NCBI GenBank assembly: GCA_030762175.1
Contig: CM060842.1
Span: 69,763,501-69,827,500 of the forward strand
Direction of reading: 5' to 3'
Length of the DNA stretch: 64,000 nt
Origin: Metallyticus violacea
Lineage: Eukaryota; Arthropoda; Insecta; Mantodea; Metallyticidae
The notes beneath the pieces were generated by a model, which had not been told where the DNA came from, did not search any database, and saw only the letters and a program-made list of their open reading frames with translations. The position numbers were made by a program, and so were the translations under genes. Of the stretch, positions 12,244-24,360 are shown in pieces; position 1 is the first letter of the stretch; each line of letters starts with the position of its first letter.

Positions 12244-12791
12244 GTGTTTTGGAAACACTTTCATAAACTTTGGAGGCGAGTTCGTCACACCAAAACAAGG
12301 AAAAAGTCCATATAAATTTATATCAGGAAATGCTTAGTTTTTGAGATATTAATGAAAGTTTACCGATACAAGAAAATCATCCATTAAACATATGTCCAGA
12401 AAGTATTAGTTTTAAGAGTTATTTATTACAATTTACCGAAACAAGGAAATAAAAGTTCATGTAAACTCATGTCCCAAAATCCTTAGATTTTGAGTTATTA
12501 ATGAAAGTTTACGCAGAGTTAAAATGACTATATAACATCTTTAATAGGGTTATTACTAGATAATATAAATGGCTAAATTTCAACAGTGCTACTGCTGCAT
12601 TTTGCAAATAATATTTTGACATATATGTAATTCTGAAGCACAAAGTGCATCAGCAGATCGATAACATTATTCAATTACTTAACAAAATGAATTTTATTTT
12701 TGGTTACGAACTTAAGTTGTTATATTGTACCTTGAAAAACATTCAATTAAACTTTCATTAATAACTCAAAAATTGACGATTTACGGACATT

Positions 12792-12794
<3 letters not shown>
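12241..12794. repeat. Fold-back locus: three 73-bp tandem units plus one inverted copy
   Basis: Three diverged tandem units start at 12295, 12368 and 12441, each exactly 73 bp after the last. Each has the same order: ACAAGGAAA, CATATAAA-like, TGTCC.GAAA, TTAG.TTTTGAG, ATTAATGAAAGTTTAC. After a spacer of about 230 bp, 12747-12795 carries an inverted copy (TTAAACTTTCATTAATAACT, then AAATTG, then TTACGGACAT). The whole lies between (TA)n tracts at 12195-12240 and 12795-12828. No ORF is present. It could be a nonautonomous fold-back element with subterminal repeats that targets TA tracts; that reading is inference. Confidence 0.75.

Positions 12795-12828
<34 letters not shown>
12795..12828. repeat. 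(TA)n microsatellite, right side of fold-back locus
   Basis: TA tract following the inverted copy. SINE-B copy 2 starts immediately after it, and TATATA resumes on the far side of that SINE at 13084, so the SINE appears to have inserted into the microsatellite. Confidence 0.97.
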
Positions 12829-12831
<3 letters not shown>

Positions 12832-13081
12832 TTTAACGCCCGTTTATACAACTGAGGCACCATAAGTAGTGGACACTGATAATACATGAAATGAAATGAT
12901 AAAGTGGGAAAGGATTTTTAAGGAAGGAAACGTTTAGGGTAACTTGCGGGCACATGCCATTTATGAGGACTTAAGAAAACGTGAAAAATCCTCGGTCAGG
13001 GAGGACGGTTCTGGCGGGATTCGAACCCCAGACCTCCCGCTCATGAGTCCGCGCCTTAACGACCTCTGCCACCCTTGACGG
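12829..13081 (-). mobile_element. SINE-B copy 2, inserted in a TA tract
   Basis: Minus-strand SINE-B with the 3' end GGGCGTTAAACAC at 12829-12842 and the tRNA-like head at the 13081 end (GGCAGAGGTCGTTAAGGCGC; box B GGGGTTCGAATCCC). The body is slightly shortened in the CCTAAAC region. TATATA on both sides acts as a low-information target duplication. The 60-residue ORF at 12961-13143 lies in the SINE and is not a gene. Confidence 0.9.
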
Positions 13082-14743
13082 TGTATATATATGCGCGCGC
13101 GCGCGTGTGTGTTTATAGGATATTTATTTTTTTTTTGACACATTTTTATTAATAACCTAAAAACTAAGGGTTTAAAAGCCTTATTCTGTATAGATTATTT
13201 GCGCTTTGTTCTAGTGATCATATTAAATTGTATAAATTAATCAGATTAAGACGAAAGTATTATTAAAGAGGTATACAGTGTTTGTATTACAAAAGAAATT
13301 GTCAGATAATTATGTTATTTGCTAATAAAGCTTGGTGCATTATCTCAGAGGAGAGCAGTAATGTAATTAGTAAGGAAATGTTTATACATAGCACCAGTAA
13401 TGTAAATGGAATGGGTCGGGAGGGTGTATGCTGCATTAATGCAGTCAAGATAGGCGTATAGAGTAGATAGAGCCTTGGGACAAGAAGAGAAAGGGTAGAG
13501 CACTGGAAATGTTTAAAGTTGTGTTAGTTCTTTCTCAGAACTTAGCTGATGGACTCCAAGTTAAAGTTCAGAAGCAATAGTACGAGATAAATATTGATAG
13601 TTTTAAAGGAGTGACTAAACGGAATATTTGAACACAAATATCTCGGCAACAACGTTACAGAATATGAAGAAAATTGAATTGGAGCATGGGGAGTTGTTTT
13701 ATTTTACAGTCTGACTCAGGTTTGGTGCTGCCATAGTGCACAGTTTAGTTCTGATAAACTTTAATGTTAAAATCAAAGTCCAATTACGAGATAATGTTTG
13801 TAATAATGTACTATTTAAAACAAACTTCTATACATGTTTCAGAGACCGAACAGATTATAGATATATTAAAAGAATTGCATAAGAGTGCTTCATTGTATTA
13901 AATTCAGGATTGAGGTTAAAGAGAGCAAATCATATTATTTCATTGGAGGAGATGCCTTATCATATTTTACAAGCAGTGAAAGATCAGCCTTTAGAGAGAA
14001 ATTTATGATGATAAATGTATTCGTAGCACCAAGGAGGGAATATCTATCGTGAGTTTACTAACTGAAAGAGTTTAGAGGAAAGCTGTTTGCAAGCCCCATT
14101 GGTGAAAACAGGTTTCAGATTTTCCAGAATTTCAGGGTACTAAACCTATACGCTTAGAATTGAATGTTTATTTAAGACTAAGTAGAAATGGCTGTGGTCT
14201 ATGAACCATGAAGAGAATAACAGTAGAATCGCGAAAGGAATAATGAAGGGAGCTAAGCTTATGCATTGCTGCAGGTAACACTAATTTCTAGTTAGCCAAT
14301 CAATATCTTTTGCGTCCCTGAAGACACGATGTACTTTTCAGCGTTTGAATGTGATCTGAGTAGGTGGATTATTTTTGTTGCTGTATTTTTAGTGCATACT
14401 TTTTGTAACCCTGTAGGGCCAAGGCTGGAATTAAGCAATAATACTTATGACAAAAATATATAAATTATAAATGATCTATAAAGCAATGAGTAGATATTAT
14501 ACAGTGTGTTTCAGAATTCCACTCGCAGAAATTCCAAGGATTACAAAGAGTTCAATTTTTTTTTCAGCTGAGGAAAACAGGGATTTGCAGATTTAAATTC
14601 CCCTATAGTGCAGTACAATCTAAAAGGGTAACGAGCCATTGATTCAGCTTCAATTGTGTGCCGTTACTCGGAACACACGTCATATGACATAACTAAGTTT
14701 TAGTGGCACTCAGAGGAAGAGAGCGAAGATTAGAATCCTGAGT
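13082..14743. other. No recognisable gene
   Basis: Begins with a short (TA)/(GC)/(GT) mixed dinucleotide run (13083-13112), then ordinary AT-rich DNA with no long ORF and no recognised repeat. Confidence 0.6.
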
Positions 14744-14789
14744 GCATCATCATCATCATCATCGTCGTCGTCGTCGTCGTTGTTGTTGA
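14744..14789. repeat. Compound (CAT)n(CGT)n(TGT)n microsatellite
   Basis: CAT units change to CGT units and then TGT units without losing phase, so successive blocks differ by single substitutions. A similar compound array occurs at 47481-47550. Confidence 0.95.
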
Positions 14790-17700
14790 TGTTATTGTAG
14801 ATATAAAAGTGATAAAATAGCTTCGTTTTTCTTCAGATTATCTCTGCAATTCTGTTTGAGTGTGATAGCTAATGAATTATAACATAAAGGAGTTTAGGAA
14901 GTATAATTAGTGTAAGTAATAAATTTAAGTTGTTTAAAGTAATGAAATAGCAAAATAATTCTACGAAATATTATAACATATCCATTCATACGAATGATAT
15001 GTCATAAGTCATGGCAACTATTTTTTTTCCTCGCCAACAAGGTACAACATGAAAAAACCAAAATGTACGAATGAAAAAGTACATAGCATTTACTGGCACA
15101 TGGTGCCACCAACGGAATTCAGGGTGAAAGCGAACGTCATTGGGAAGAAGTAAAAAACAGGCAACCGGACAATATTGGTTTATTATGGCGTTTGCAAACA
15201 TTACACACTGCTACTTATACAGGGTTGCAAATCCGTCTCTGTTCACCTCGCCACTGTTCGATAGGGAAGAGCACGCGCACCCAGTACTTCCTGTAGCTCT
15301 GTGTGGCACTCTTGTGCATTATTGCCGTGGAGAAATGTATTTTCACATTGGCCCGTTGTTCACACTTCGTGACCTCCATTTCTGACCACTGTCGCTCATC
15401 AACTGAACTTCGATACGTGCTGATACATGCAGCTCTGCTCACCACGCTATCTCGTGACTTCAATTAAGTGCATTCTGTACACTTTCAATCGTAAATATTA
15501 GATTTTTCCTTTTGTCCCTTGTTGGCTAGAATAAAATAGTTGTCAGGACTTATGACTTATTCCTCGTGTATTTAACTCGGTTTGTAATGCATAGTATGGA
15601 TGCAATGTTTAAGATGAGAAGATTAAATAAAATGAGGAAAATTGATGTAAACAAAATGTTTCCTACTTCTAAATGAAAAAAGGGGGGAAAAAGGAATCAA
15701 ATATTAGTAACAGGAATAAAAAGGGTGGGATATTTTATGCTTAGTTTAAGGAAAGATATTAACAAAATGAAAAAGCTATATTAAAAAATCAACGTTTTTT
15801 ATTTTTCCCAATTTTGAGTGTAATAAATAATAAACGATATGAAAACAAAGAGGATCTTGTAGAGAACCTATTTATTTTTATGTAAAATAATGATTTAATA
15901 TGCAAAGCTTTTCAACAGTATTTGTCATATATGCATGTCTTGTTTTTTTTTTTTTTTTTTCACTTTAAATGGAGGAATCAGTTACAGGAACTATTGAAAC
16001 GGGTGACCTCCAACATCGCCCAAAAAATTAAAACAGAATTGTTTTAATTTTTTGAGTTTTTCGGGATGTGGACAGTAATCTGCTTCATATTTACGTAGGC
16101 CATTTCCCAAATGCATAGGATTGTCACATATATCAGACTTTTTCCACGAGTAATTTCAAATGAATATCATTACTAGTGTACAGCGAGTTTCTAACTATAA
16201 TTAGCTGCAGGTTGATTTAGTTCTGAGAATTTGCTATGGACGGCAGGAGTGCGCCTTATGCGACATTACATGTTCATCGTAGTTATAGTAGTATCAGATA
16301 CACGGAAATATGCTACTGCGCAGCCTTACGATGACATCGTTTCCATGATTGGCTGTAGCTGGAAGCTAGGAAGTGCTGCGTGCTCAGAGGTGGAATGTAC
16401 CATTCTTTTGTTTATTGTGCTATTGTTCTTTTGTTTACAGCATCACATATAATGAATATTTCCAGTGCTCCTTCGGAGGGTACCGGGTCATAGTGTCTTT
16501 TGTGCTCTTGGGCTGCTTCTGCTTTGGGATATCAGTCAACCCTTGCAAGCTAATCTGTTCTATGGAGTTCTGAGAGTACACTAGTTCTACTACCGGCTGA
16601 ACGACAAGAAGCAGAGCACCATTATGTCATTTTTAACATTACCCAGAACAAGATGCAGTTTCTAAGAAAACGATTTGCCTAAGTTGCGTCCCCATGCATT
16701 TAGTTGACCGTTATAATCTGTACGGTGCTGAAGTAGTAAAAGCTATCCATTCAATCATTTAGGTATAATTGTGTGAAGGCAAAGTTTTTATTAGTAGCAT
16801 TAAATAACTTATTAAATGTACTCTTGCAATTTTTTTGATTTCTTCTGTATTCACTGCCTCGACATCTACAGAAATGACTTCACGTAATTTTAGTGTTACA
16901 GTGGGTCTCAGCGTGGTCAAACTCCTGAAATTGTGTATAATGTTGCGCATATTATTAGATATTTACAAAATTAAGAACTGTTATAATTTTACTCATTCAG
17001 CTAGCATGGCTACTGGTTTGTCAATGTTTGGTAACGATAATGAAAGAAGGCAGGAATGCTATAAAAACTAAGGAACGTTTACATTTTTCTGCACCAAAGG
17101 GAAAACAATAGTGATAGATGAATTTAAAGGGGTAAATGCGATGTTTAATTTATAAATATATCGTTAGAAGGACCGATTCTACTATCAGTAAGCTCAACAA
17201 TGCGCTGAAAGAGAAAAATTAGAATGTGAAAGAGAATACCTCAGAATCCAAATAGAAAAGTTGGTTTCAAATGAAAGAAGTGTTTTCCAACTGACTGATA
17301 AATCAAATCCTTCCTAACCTTCAAATAACTTCATTACTACTTATGGATAAGGCAGTTATCATAGTGGGCAATAACCACTCCCTTACTGAACATCATTTTA
17401 GACACCTTATCCCAGCCCACTGCACATACTCTTAAGTACAGCGTATTTTCATCTACCTGGTAATATTACAAGCTTGTTCATAAAATGCGGTCGTACTGTT
17501 CTTTAACTATTCGCTAGGTTGCACAGTATCGTACTGTCGAAGCCGGTACCCTTTCACCACCCGTTCAAGGCAAGGTGCGCTGATCAGCAATTTCATCCTA
17601 CTGAGTTGGCGGTAAACTGCAAATAAATTTGATTGCTCTTTATACTCGTAAAGTGTAAATATCATTCACTTATTAAGATCTGTACATTTTCTTAAACCTA

Positions 17701-19208
17701 TAAGCAAATGTTACAGGAAGTAACGATAAATAAAGAATGATGAAATAATGTATTTGAAAATGATTAATAAATTAGAATTTACAATTATCCAAGATTTACT
17801 GGTATAAAACTTCTACCTTAGAATATAGCTTTGACTTAATTACTTAATTGTGAAAAATATATCCCGCAAACTCTAAGGAAAATGTTCAAAAAGTTGGAAT
17901 TTAAAGCTGAGAGAGATCATCAACGGAAAGCAACCCAAAATATTCCAGTATTCATTCAGAGGAATTCGTTTGAAAGAATAGGAAAGAATAATAGACGAGG
18001 ATAAAATAATGGAAGAAAAACAAAAATCTTTGGGTATGTGAAGACATATAATGCTTTGTAATCTTCTTCAATGTTCATTAAAAGTAGAAGGAAGGGGAAA
18101 ACAAAAGAATGTCAGTTTCAGCTCTATAAGCATCAATAGCAAATTCCCGGAAGCCCATATATTTGCCAGCCCACTCTGTTCTAAGTTGTTATTTCCTTTC
18201 TTTAAGTTTATTCTCCAGAGCTCTCGCTGTAAAAGCTACAAACGAGGTGCTGGCCGAGGAGAATTTTGTCTATTCTACAATTTTGGAGAGGGTTTCCTCT
18301 GTTGTTACGCGCAGTTTGACCGCTGGAAACTCGAGGGCGCGGATAAAAACGGGAGGTTGTTATGGAAATTGCGTTGTTCCCTGTAACTTTTCTCTTGTTC
18401 CTTTGACGGAGCCAATGCAGACACACAGACTGTGTAGTTAAACACAACCCAATCTTTAAGGAGCGGCTTGGGGTGTTCCTAAAGCTAGTTAAAACGTCCG
18501 TTTCCCAACTCTAAACATTTTACAACCCCAGTGAATCCATACTTTCTCTTTTAATCGTACTAACCGCTTTAGGGAGAATACGAAGGCAAAAGATGAAAGG
18601 AAAAGAAAAAGTTCTCGCAGATAAAGCATTCGTAATTTAAAAACGCAGTTATTGAAAGATGGAAAACTGACTTAGACACACAGGGTGTTAAAGTGACTGC
18701 GTTATAAGCCCTTATGTGTCGGGAGAAATGAATGCCATACGTAACCTGGGAAAGAAAGCTCTTGTACTGTTGGTTTTCTTGTTGAACTTTGCGTCAGTTG
18801 AAGGCCATTTGTTACGTAGAACTGGGGCGTAAACAAGTCGAAACTCAGGTATACAAAGTACAATCAGATTAAAAAATACAGCACTATACGTAATGGCCTA
18901 TTTAAGAATGCAATTATCTACCATCAAAGTTTTGGGGAACTTTGTTAGGGACTATTGATAGAAAAGGATTGATTATGAGGGACGAATAACTTATTAATTA
19001 TGATTAGTTTAGGGTAGGGTTGAAGCAGATGAGTTGTAGTTCTTTCAGATTACCTTTTAACGTCTGAAAACCCCTCACTATTTCAATGTTGTACCAAAAT
19101 ATTTTACTTGCTCCTTTTTATTAATACTAATCATTTGTTCAATAAGTTTGTATTTCTTCAGTAAGAAGTTTTTCTTTTAAGATAATAGTGTTTGATTTTT
19201 ATGGATTA
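14790..19208. other. No recognisable gene
   Basis: Includes a T18 run at 15943-15960. ORFs at 14986-15463, 16231-16573 and 18051-18447 overlap in several frames and both strands without any familiar domain. The 18150-18440 patch is somewhat GC-richer, but I cannot assign it. No tRNA-like head or SINE body is present. Confidence 0.5.

Positions 19209-19272
<64 letters not shown>
19209..19272. repeat. (AC)n(AT)n compound microsatellite
   Basis: About 13 AC units pass directly into about 19 AT units. Confidence 0.97.
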
Positions 19273-19274
<2 letters not shown>

Positions 19275-19605
19275 TAAAGAAGACTATTCATAGTAGACAC
19301 CAATGTTGTACCAGCTATTCCAAGTAACTTACAATTCAAAATTTCCTCCTCAGACTTCAGTGCAAAGTGTACAACGCTGTACGGAGATTGTCACATTCTT
19401 TAAAGAATTTTAAAGAATTTGTGTGGTTCCAATGCCAGCAAAGTATTGTGCAGTGCTCCTCTTTGTTCCATGCGTATCTATAAACAATTGTTTGTCTCCC
19501 ATAAGAAAATCGAGCAGATTTAAGTCCGAGGCAAAGTGTACTGCGAGGGGAGACTGTTGCTGCTGAATTGAAAATGTTGAAATATTTTAAAACACCGAAA
19601 GAAGA

Positions 19606-19639
19606 GATGATGATGATGATGATAATAATAATAATAATA
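19606..19639. repeat. (GAT)n(AAT)n compound microsatellite
   Basis: Six GAT units are followed by five AAT-type units in the same phase. Confidence 0.95.
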
Positions 19640-20327
19640 GAAACAAACCTCAGAACATATCGTTAATTATTTAATGTTGATAAATCTGCCCAATTTTGAG
19701 GGAATACAACTGTTTATCAAAATAACTAATTCGTCTTCTGAAGCGTGTAAGGTATGCCTATAAATAAGGTATTTAAAGTCCCTTATATGATTTCCACTCA
19801 TACTTTCGTGTAGAAATAGTATATAGCTATGTCTTTTCCTACACTTCGAAATACTTCAATGAGAGGAGGTTCGGATCATTCGTAGCGTCTTGTATACATC
19901 CTCTCAGGGTGTACAGAAGTCAAATAGATTTGGAACGTCTTCCTGAGGTACTTTATTCGATGCCCATCCGGTATGGTAAGGCACCTTTGCTACGTGATTC
20001 CTGCAGACCGGAATGCCCTTTTATTAAATTTAGAAATCATATTTTTAGTGCGGTGCTCTTTTAGGTTATCACTTCATACCATCGCATACGTCTGTCTGAA
20101 AGCTCTGAGACAATGGATATGGTGCATAGATGTGTCTTCCCTCTACTAATTGTTCTCACTTTTCATTATGCTACCTGGTAAATGTGTTCCATTACTTTTT
20201 TACAATTCCCCTATGAACTGCCAAGGTAAGAGGTGAAGTTCAAATTAGCTCTCTGGCTAGTCATTCCAATGGAAAGAGTATGCATACTTACAGTATTAAC
20301 AAATAAACAGCAATATTTATTTGACAA

Positions 20328-20360
<33 letters not shown>

Positions 20361-20559
20361 GATATCTACGTATAAACATAAATTGTCGTTTAGGAAAGTG
20401 TGAATGTAACGCTTTTTAGTCACTATTTAGAAAATACCTAACTTGGGTTCACTAATTATATACCGAGTAAATCATCTAAAATTTGCACAGCACATATTTC
20501 TGAAATAGGGGGTGCTATTAATGTGTTTTCACAGAATTAGGCAGGAGTTCATAATGGCA
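19640..20559. other. No recognisable gene
   Basis: Ordinary AT-rich DNA with a (TA)n run at 20335-20361. The minus ORF at 20211-20423 translates this run into an Ile-Tyr string and is spurious. Confidence 0.6.
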
Positions 20560-20570
20560 GCCCATGCACA

Positions 20571-21025
20571 ATAAATGAATGGTGTTTAACGCCCGTTTTT
20601 GCTACAGAGGCACCACAAGCGATGGACACTGATGATACATTGAACCCAAAAAAAATAATTAATCTGTATGACCTAATCAAATATAAAAAATTATATTTAA
20701 TTTCACATTTAAATAAACTTCATTTATAAATTCTTAAATAACATCTACATTTATAGCCAAGATACAATGTTGGAATTAATCTACCCTCAAAAAAAAAAAA
20801 TAAAATTAAATTAAATTTCATGAGATGAAATGATATATTGGGAAAGGATTTATTTTTAAGGAAGGAATCGTTCCAGGCCTAAGTTTAGGGTATCTCCCCG
20901 GCATTTGCCATTTATGAGGACTGAGGAAAACCTGGAAAAAACCTCAGTCAGGGAGGAAGGTATTCGAACCCAGACCTCCCGCTCCCGAGACCGTGTCTTA
21001 ACGACCTCGGCCACCCGTGGCGGTG
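20571..21025 (-). mobile_element. SINE-B copy 3, carrying a 178-bp insertion
   Basis: Minus-strand SINE-B with head at 21025 and 3' end GGGCGTTAAACAC at 20582-20594. The flanking duplication is GCCCATGCACA (20560-20570) and GCCCGTGCACA (21026-21036), one mismatch. The conserved GATACATGAGATGAAATGAT region is split after GATACAT at 20640 and resumes at 20819-20821, with unrelated AT-rich DNA between. Confidence 0.9.
20641..20818. mobile_element. 178-bp AT-rich insertion inside SINE-B copy 3
   Basis: Foreign sequence absent from all other SINE-B copies. The triplet CAT is present on both sides (20638-20640 and 20819-20821), compatible with a 3-bp target duplication. A poly-A-like run lies near its right end (about 20789-20800). 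No inverted termini or coding motif were seen. It could be a small nonautonomous element or filler DNA. Confidence 0.5.
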
Positions 21026-21036
21026 GCCCGTGCACA

Positions 21037-21339
21037 GATGTTAATTATTGAAATTGAAAAAAGTACATTTTTAAAATAGCACAATGCCTATTGATATCAA
21101 GTAAATAAAACTAGAGAAAATTAGAATGTCGTTGGTGTTTTTTGTATGATTCTACTGTAAGTAGGTTAAGAAGTATAGTAATATGAACATTTGAAATACC
21201 CTCAGTTATCTGCTCCATTTAACTACTTGCTTATTAATCTACGCTATTCATATGTTTGTTTACATTTTGTTTCCTTTACACTGATTGCATTGGGACTTCT
21301 TGCCAGTACTTTGATAGTACTTGAAATATGACTTACTGC
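21037..21339. other. No recognisable gene
   Basis: Short AT-rich spacer between SINE-B copy 3 and the transposase relic. Confidence 0.55.
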
Positions 21340-21649
21340 AAGATGGTATTTATTAATGCTGAAAAAATCTACATGTTCATTGTATATGAAGAACGTAGCA
21401 AGAAAGTTATTCTTCCTTGCTGAAAGATATCCCAATAGACGTCCTTCGCTTGTCTTCACCGAGGATTTCAAAATCATTAGCTTGTACAAAGGGGAGCTGT
21501 ATTTTGAAACGGTAGGAAACGACGTATTACAGCTGCCTGTTCTGAAACGTCTGCTGAAATGCTACACTGTGTGCACCAATGTTTACATGTCAGACTGGAA
21601 GCTTGCTTGTATTGTATTTGGTGGTCATCGTTTTGAACACAATCTGTGA
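21340..21649 (+). pseudogene. DUF4817-type DDE transposase, internally deleted relic
   Basis: The N-terminal part matches the DUF4817 helix-turn-helix region of insect DDE transposases: MFIVYEERSKK, then after one frameshift KLFFLAERYPNRRPS, where ERYPNRR is the family signature. Only about 50 bp later a different frame gives the family C-terminus, ITAACSETSAEMLH and VRLEACL, followed after another shift by GGHRFEHNL and a stop (families normally end GGHFEHLL). The whole catalytic DDE core is missing, so this is a deletion derivative, MITE-like in kind. The 97-residue ORF at 21356-21649 combines parts of both ends. No terminal inverted repeats were identified. Confidence 0.72.
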
Positions 21650-22932
21650 AGACCAGTTTTTTCTTGCTTCTTCAGAATTCAAAGAATTTGTTTATTCACT
21701 TTTGTCTTTCTAAGGAGAGTGCCTGCACAAGGTAAAGTAAAAACACATTTAATTACAAAATGTAAGACTTGTTTTTTTGGAAATTCAGAGAAAAAATGGC
21801 CACACACACACTAAATAAAAAAAGTAAAAACATGATCGTTACCTCGTAACTAAGCAGTTATGCAGCATATAACTGTAGATATTTAAAGTTTCATATTACT
21901 ATAGTTCGTAAACTATTTGCACTAAAACCATGCAATAAAATACCATCGATTTTCTAATTTCCTCTAGGTTTATTTTCATAATTTCAAAAGGATTGTTCTA
22001 TTTGATAAAATGTAAATTTTTTCAAGAAATACACATTCGAATAATTATTAACATCTATGTCAGGACTGCAATTATAAGCCGCTGCTTAAACTCCATTTCT
22101 GTGAAAGTAGCACATCATTAGCACCCTTCATTTCAGAAATATTTGCGATGTAAGTTTAGATGATTCGCCCGATATACATGTACGCTGTAAATTATAATAA
22201 TTTTTTCTAACGTTTAAGAAACCGCATATCCCGTACTTTTATAGTAATAGATCCTAAATGTTCAAAGAAAGGATAATTATATTTACTCAAAGTTTCTATT
22301 CGCTACTATTTGCAAGATGGAAACTTTATTTCGTTACTTATCTTCAGGTCTCTACACATTGTTTTGTAACCGTCAACCAAACTCTGCAGTACATTATGCA
22401 TCTGACATTGATTGTGCTGTGTGAATGCACTGCTGAGATTTCTCCGGAAAGCCATCGTCTGCTAACAGAGGGTTGTGGAATGATAATGCTGCCCACGTTA
22501 ATTTGCATATATCATCATTATCAAACAGCCTACCAAACAATAACAGTGCAACATGGCACCTCTCTCATCCAATTCAGCGAACCACGTTGAATACTCCATT
22601 AAAACGAATGCTGTTTTGAGTGAATATAATTAAAGATGTAGAAACATATGCAACCTGTCTGGTACTTCATGCATTAACCTAATAAGTGAGCCATTTTTCC
22701 TTTCTTTTGTCTCCTATTGATCGTGTATGTGTGATATGTACGGAATTGCTCTGCAAGAGAAAGAAAAGATAATGTCTACTTTTTTTAATCAAGATATTAT
22801 AACGTCTATGTCTTGGCAAGTTGATGGGTATACAGTATTTGTAAAAACATTCAGCTTTAAGAGGCTGAAATTAGTAAGATCAGACTAAAGTAGCAAAACC
22901 AAATCAAAAGCAAGCTTACCCCAAAATATTAT
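21650..22932. other. No recognisable gene
   Basis: AT-rich sequence. The 110-codon ORF at 22258-22590 has no motif I recognise. Confidence 0.55.
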
Positions 22933-24360
22933 TCTGGACCCTTTTAATCATAATTACCTCGTAGACCCAAGATTAATATTAATTCAAGCCCAGAGAGGGT
23001 CGGTGGATTTTTTCGGACATAAAAATCCTAAGTATGGCTTTCTTTGGAAGGGAAGTAAAGCCGTGGATCCCGTGTCGTACATTTACGGCACGTAAAAGAA
23101 CCTCAAGCCTTGAAGCCGGAAATAAGGCTGCCCATATTAATTTTATAACTTGAGGCTGCAGAGTTACATTTCTAATATATGTATAATGAAATCATTTAGA
23201 AATCGGTATAACAGAAATTGAAATAATTTGTAACTTGTACTTATGTGTATGTCATTTGACAGGTGATTGTATCTTACAAAAGGGTTTTGTATACATTTTG
23301 TGGTAAAAGATATGAGAAAGACACAGAGATGTATACCTGACGCCTCGTCCACTGACCACTCCTTAGACAAGGCTGAGGAAAGTGTAAACTATCTTTTGTT
23401 AGGTCACGAAACTTCTGCCCAGGAAATACTTAGGAGTTCACAGTAAGAAAAACAGGTGGCCGTAACAGGAGAGTATTTGAACAAAGTCAGACGTAGCAAT
23501 AATTTAAGAGAAAATGGGAATGTCAGAACGGAGACGAAAATGTTTTATTACAGGAAAGCCGGGAGTACAAGGTATTGAAAACAGCCCATAAACACGTGCG
23601 TTATCTCTGAGAACATTTAGAAATTTACAACTAAAGGGAGGCAAAAGATATTTCAATAGAAATCAGCATGTAAGGAAAGTACCGAAATTTACGACAGGCT
23701 GTTCTTGGAAAATTCAAGTTCGTGGAAAGACATTGTGGATCAGGTGGGAGAGAATAATTCTAGCCAATTGTCATCGGATAAAAGTTAACGAATCAGGAGA
23801 ACTTAGATACAAATAAATATTTTTAAGATAGTCAATGATGAACATATAACTCGGAAATAGGATAATATACGAGGGAATTAAATTTAGCGAGAGGCGTGGC
23901 GATGTGGTAGAAAACTAGAGGACAGAAGTCACAGAACACAGTAGAGATACGAGAGACACACGAGAGGATTCACTCAAGAGGTATACGGAAGCAGACGGCC
24001 TAAGTCATTTGAAAGCAATCAGTCTAAATCATTTCTAAAGTCAGTTGAGGGAAGTGGTAAGTAATTTCTAAAGTCAGTCTAAGTGAATAGTGAGGTCAGC
24101 GACGAGCAGTCAGGAAGTAATCTGCGAAGTTGTAAAATAAAGTAAATGTTCAACCAGTGTCGGACTTATTAATACAGTGAACAATCTCCTTTCCGCCCTA
24201 ATGACTTTAAGTCATTAAAAACAGTTCAAAATTTACCCTGAGAACCCATCAACCCCCCCTGCATTGAAACCAAAATCAAATTATCGACCAACTGTGGGGC
24301 CATAATAAAATCTCGTTTGCAGCCTGAAAGTAAAGGCCTCTGAGAGATGTTAGTAAATAG
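22933..24360 (+). mobile_element. SINE-A copy 4, split by an insertion
   Basis: The left half (22933-23110) runs from a worn tRNA head through the body landmarks to CCTCAAGCCT. The right scrap (24322-24360) continues with GCCTGAAAGTAAAGGCCTCT, then a shortened 3' end, AGATGTTAGTAAATAG. The halves meet exactly at GCCT, which is present at both junctions (23107-23110 and 24322-24325). The intervening 1211 bp are described separately. Confidence 0.85.
23111..24321. mobile_element. Probable solo LTR inserted in SINE-A copy 4
   Basis: The 1211-bp insert begins TGAAGCC and ends GTTTGCA, so it has TG...CA ends, and it is bounded by a 4-bp duplication GCCT. TG...CA termini with a 4-5 bp target duplication are typical of LTR retrotransposons of the Gypsy and BEL/Pao groups. 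No internal coding region is present, as expected after LTR-LTR recombination. An AATAAA signal lies near the 3' side (24137-24142), and the block ATTTCTAAAGTCAGT is repeated near 24030 and 24064. Superfamily and strand cannot be decided; a different 1.2-kb nonautonomous element is the alternative. Confidence 0.65.

Noticed and set aside
14505..14560. CAGTGTGTTTCAGAATTCC as a transposon terminus
   Set aside because: No inverted partner or coding relic was found nearby.
18051..18447. Overlapping ORFs on both strands
   Set aside because: Three frames are open over the same bases, which indicates low stop density rather than coding. No motif is recognised.
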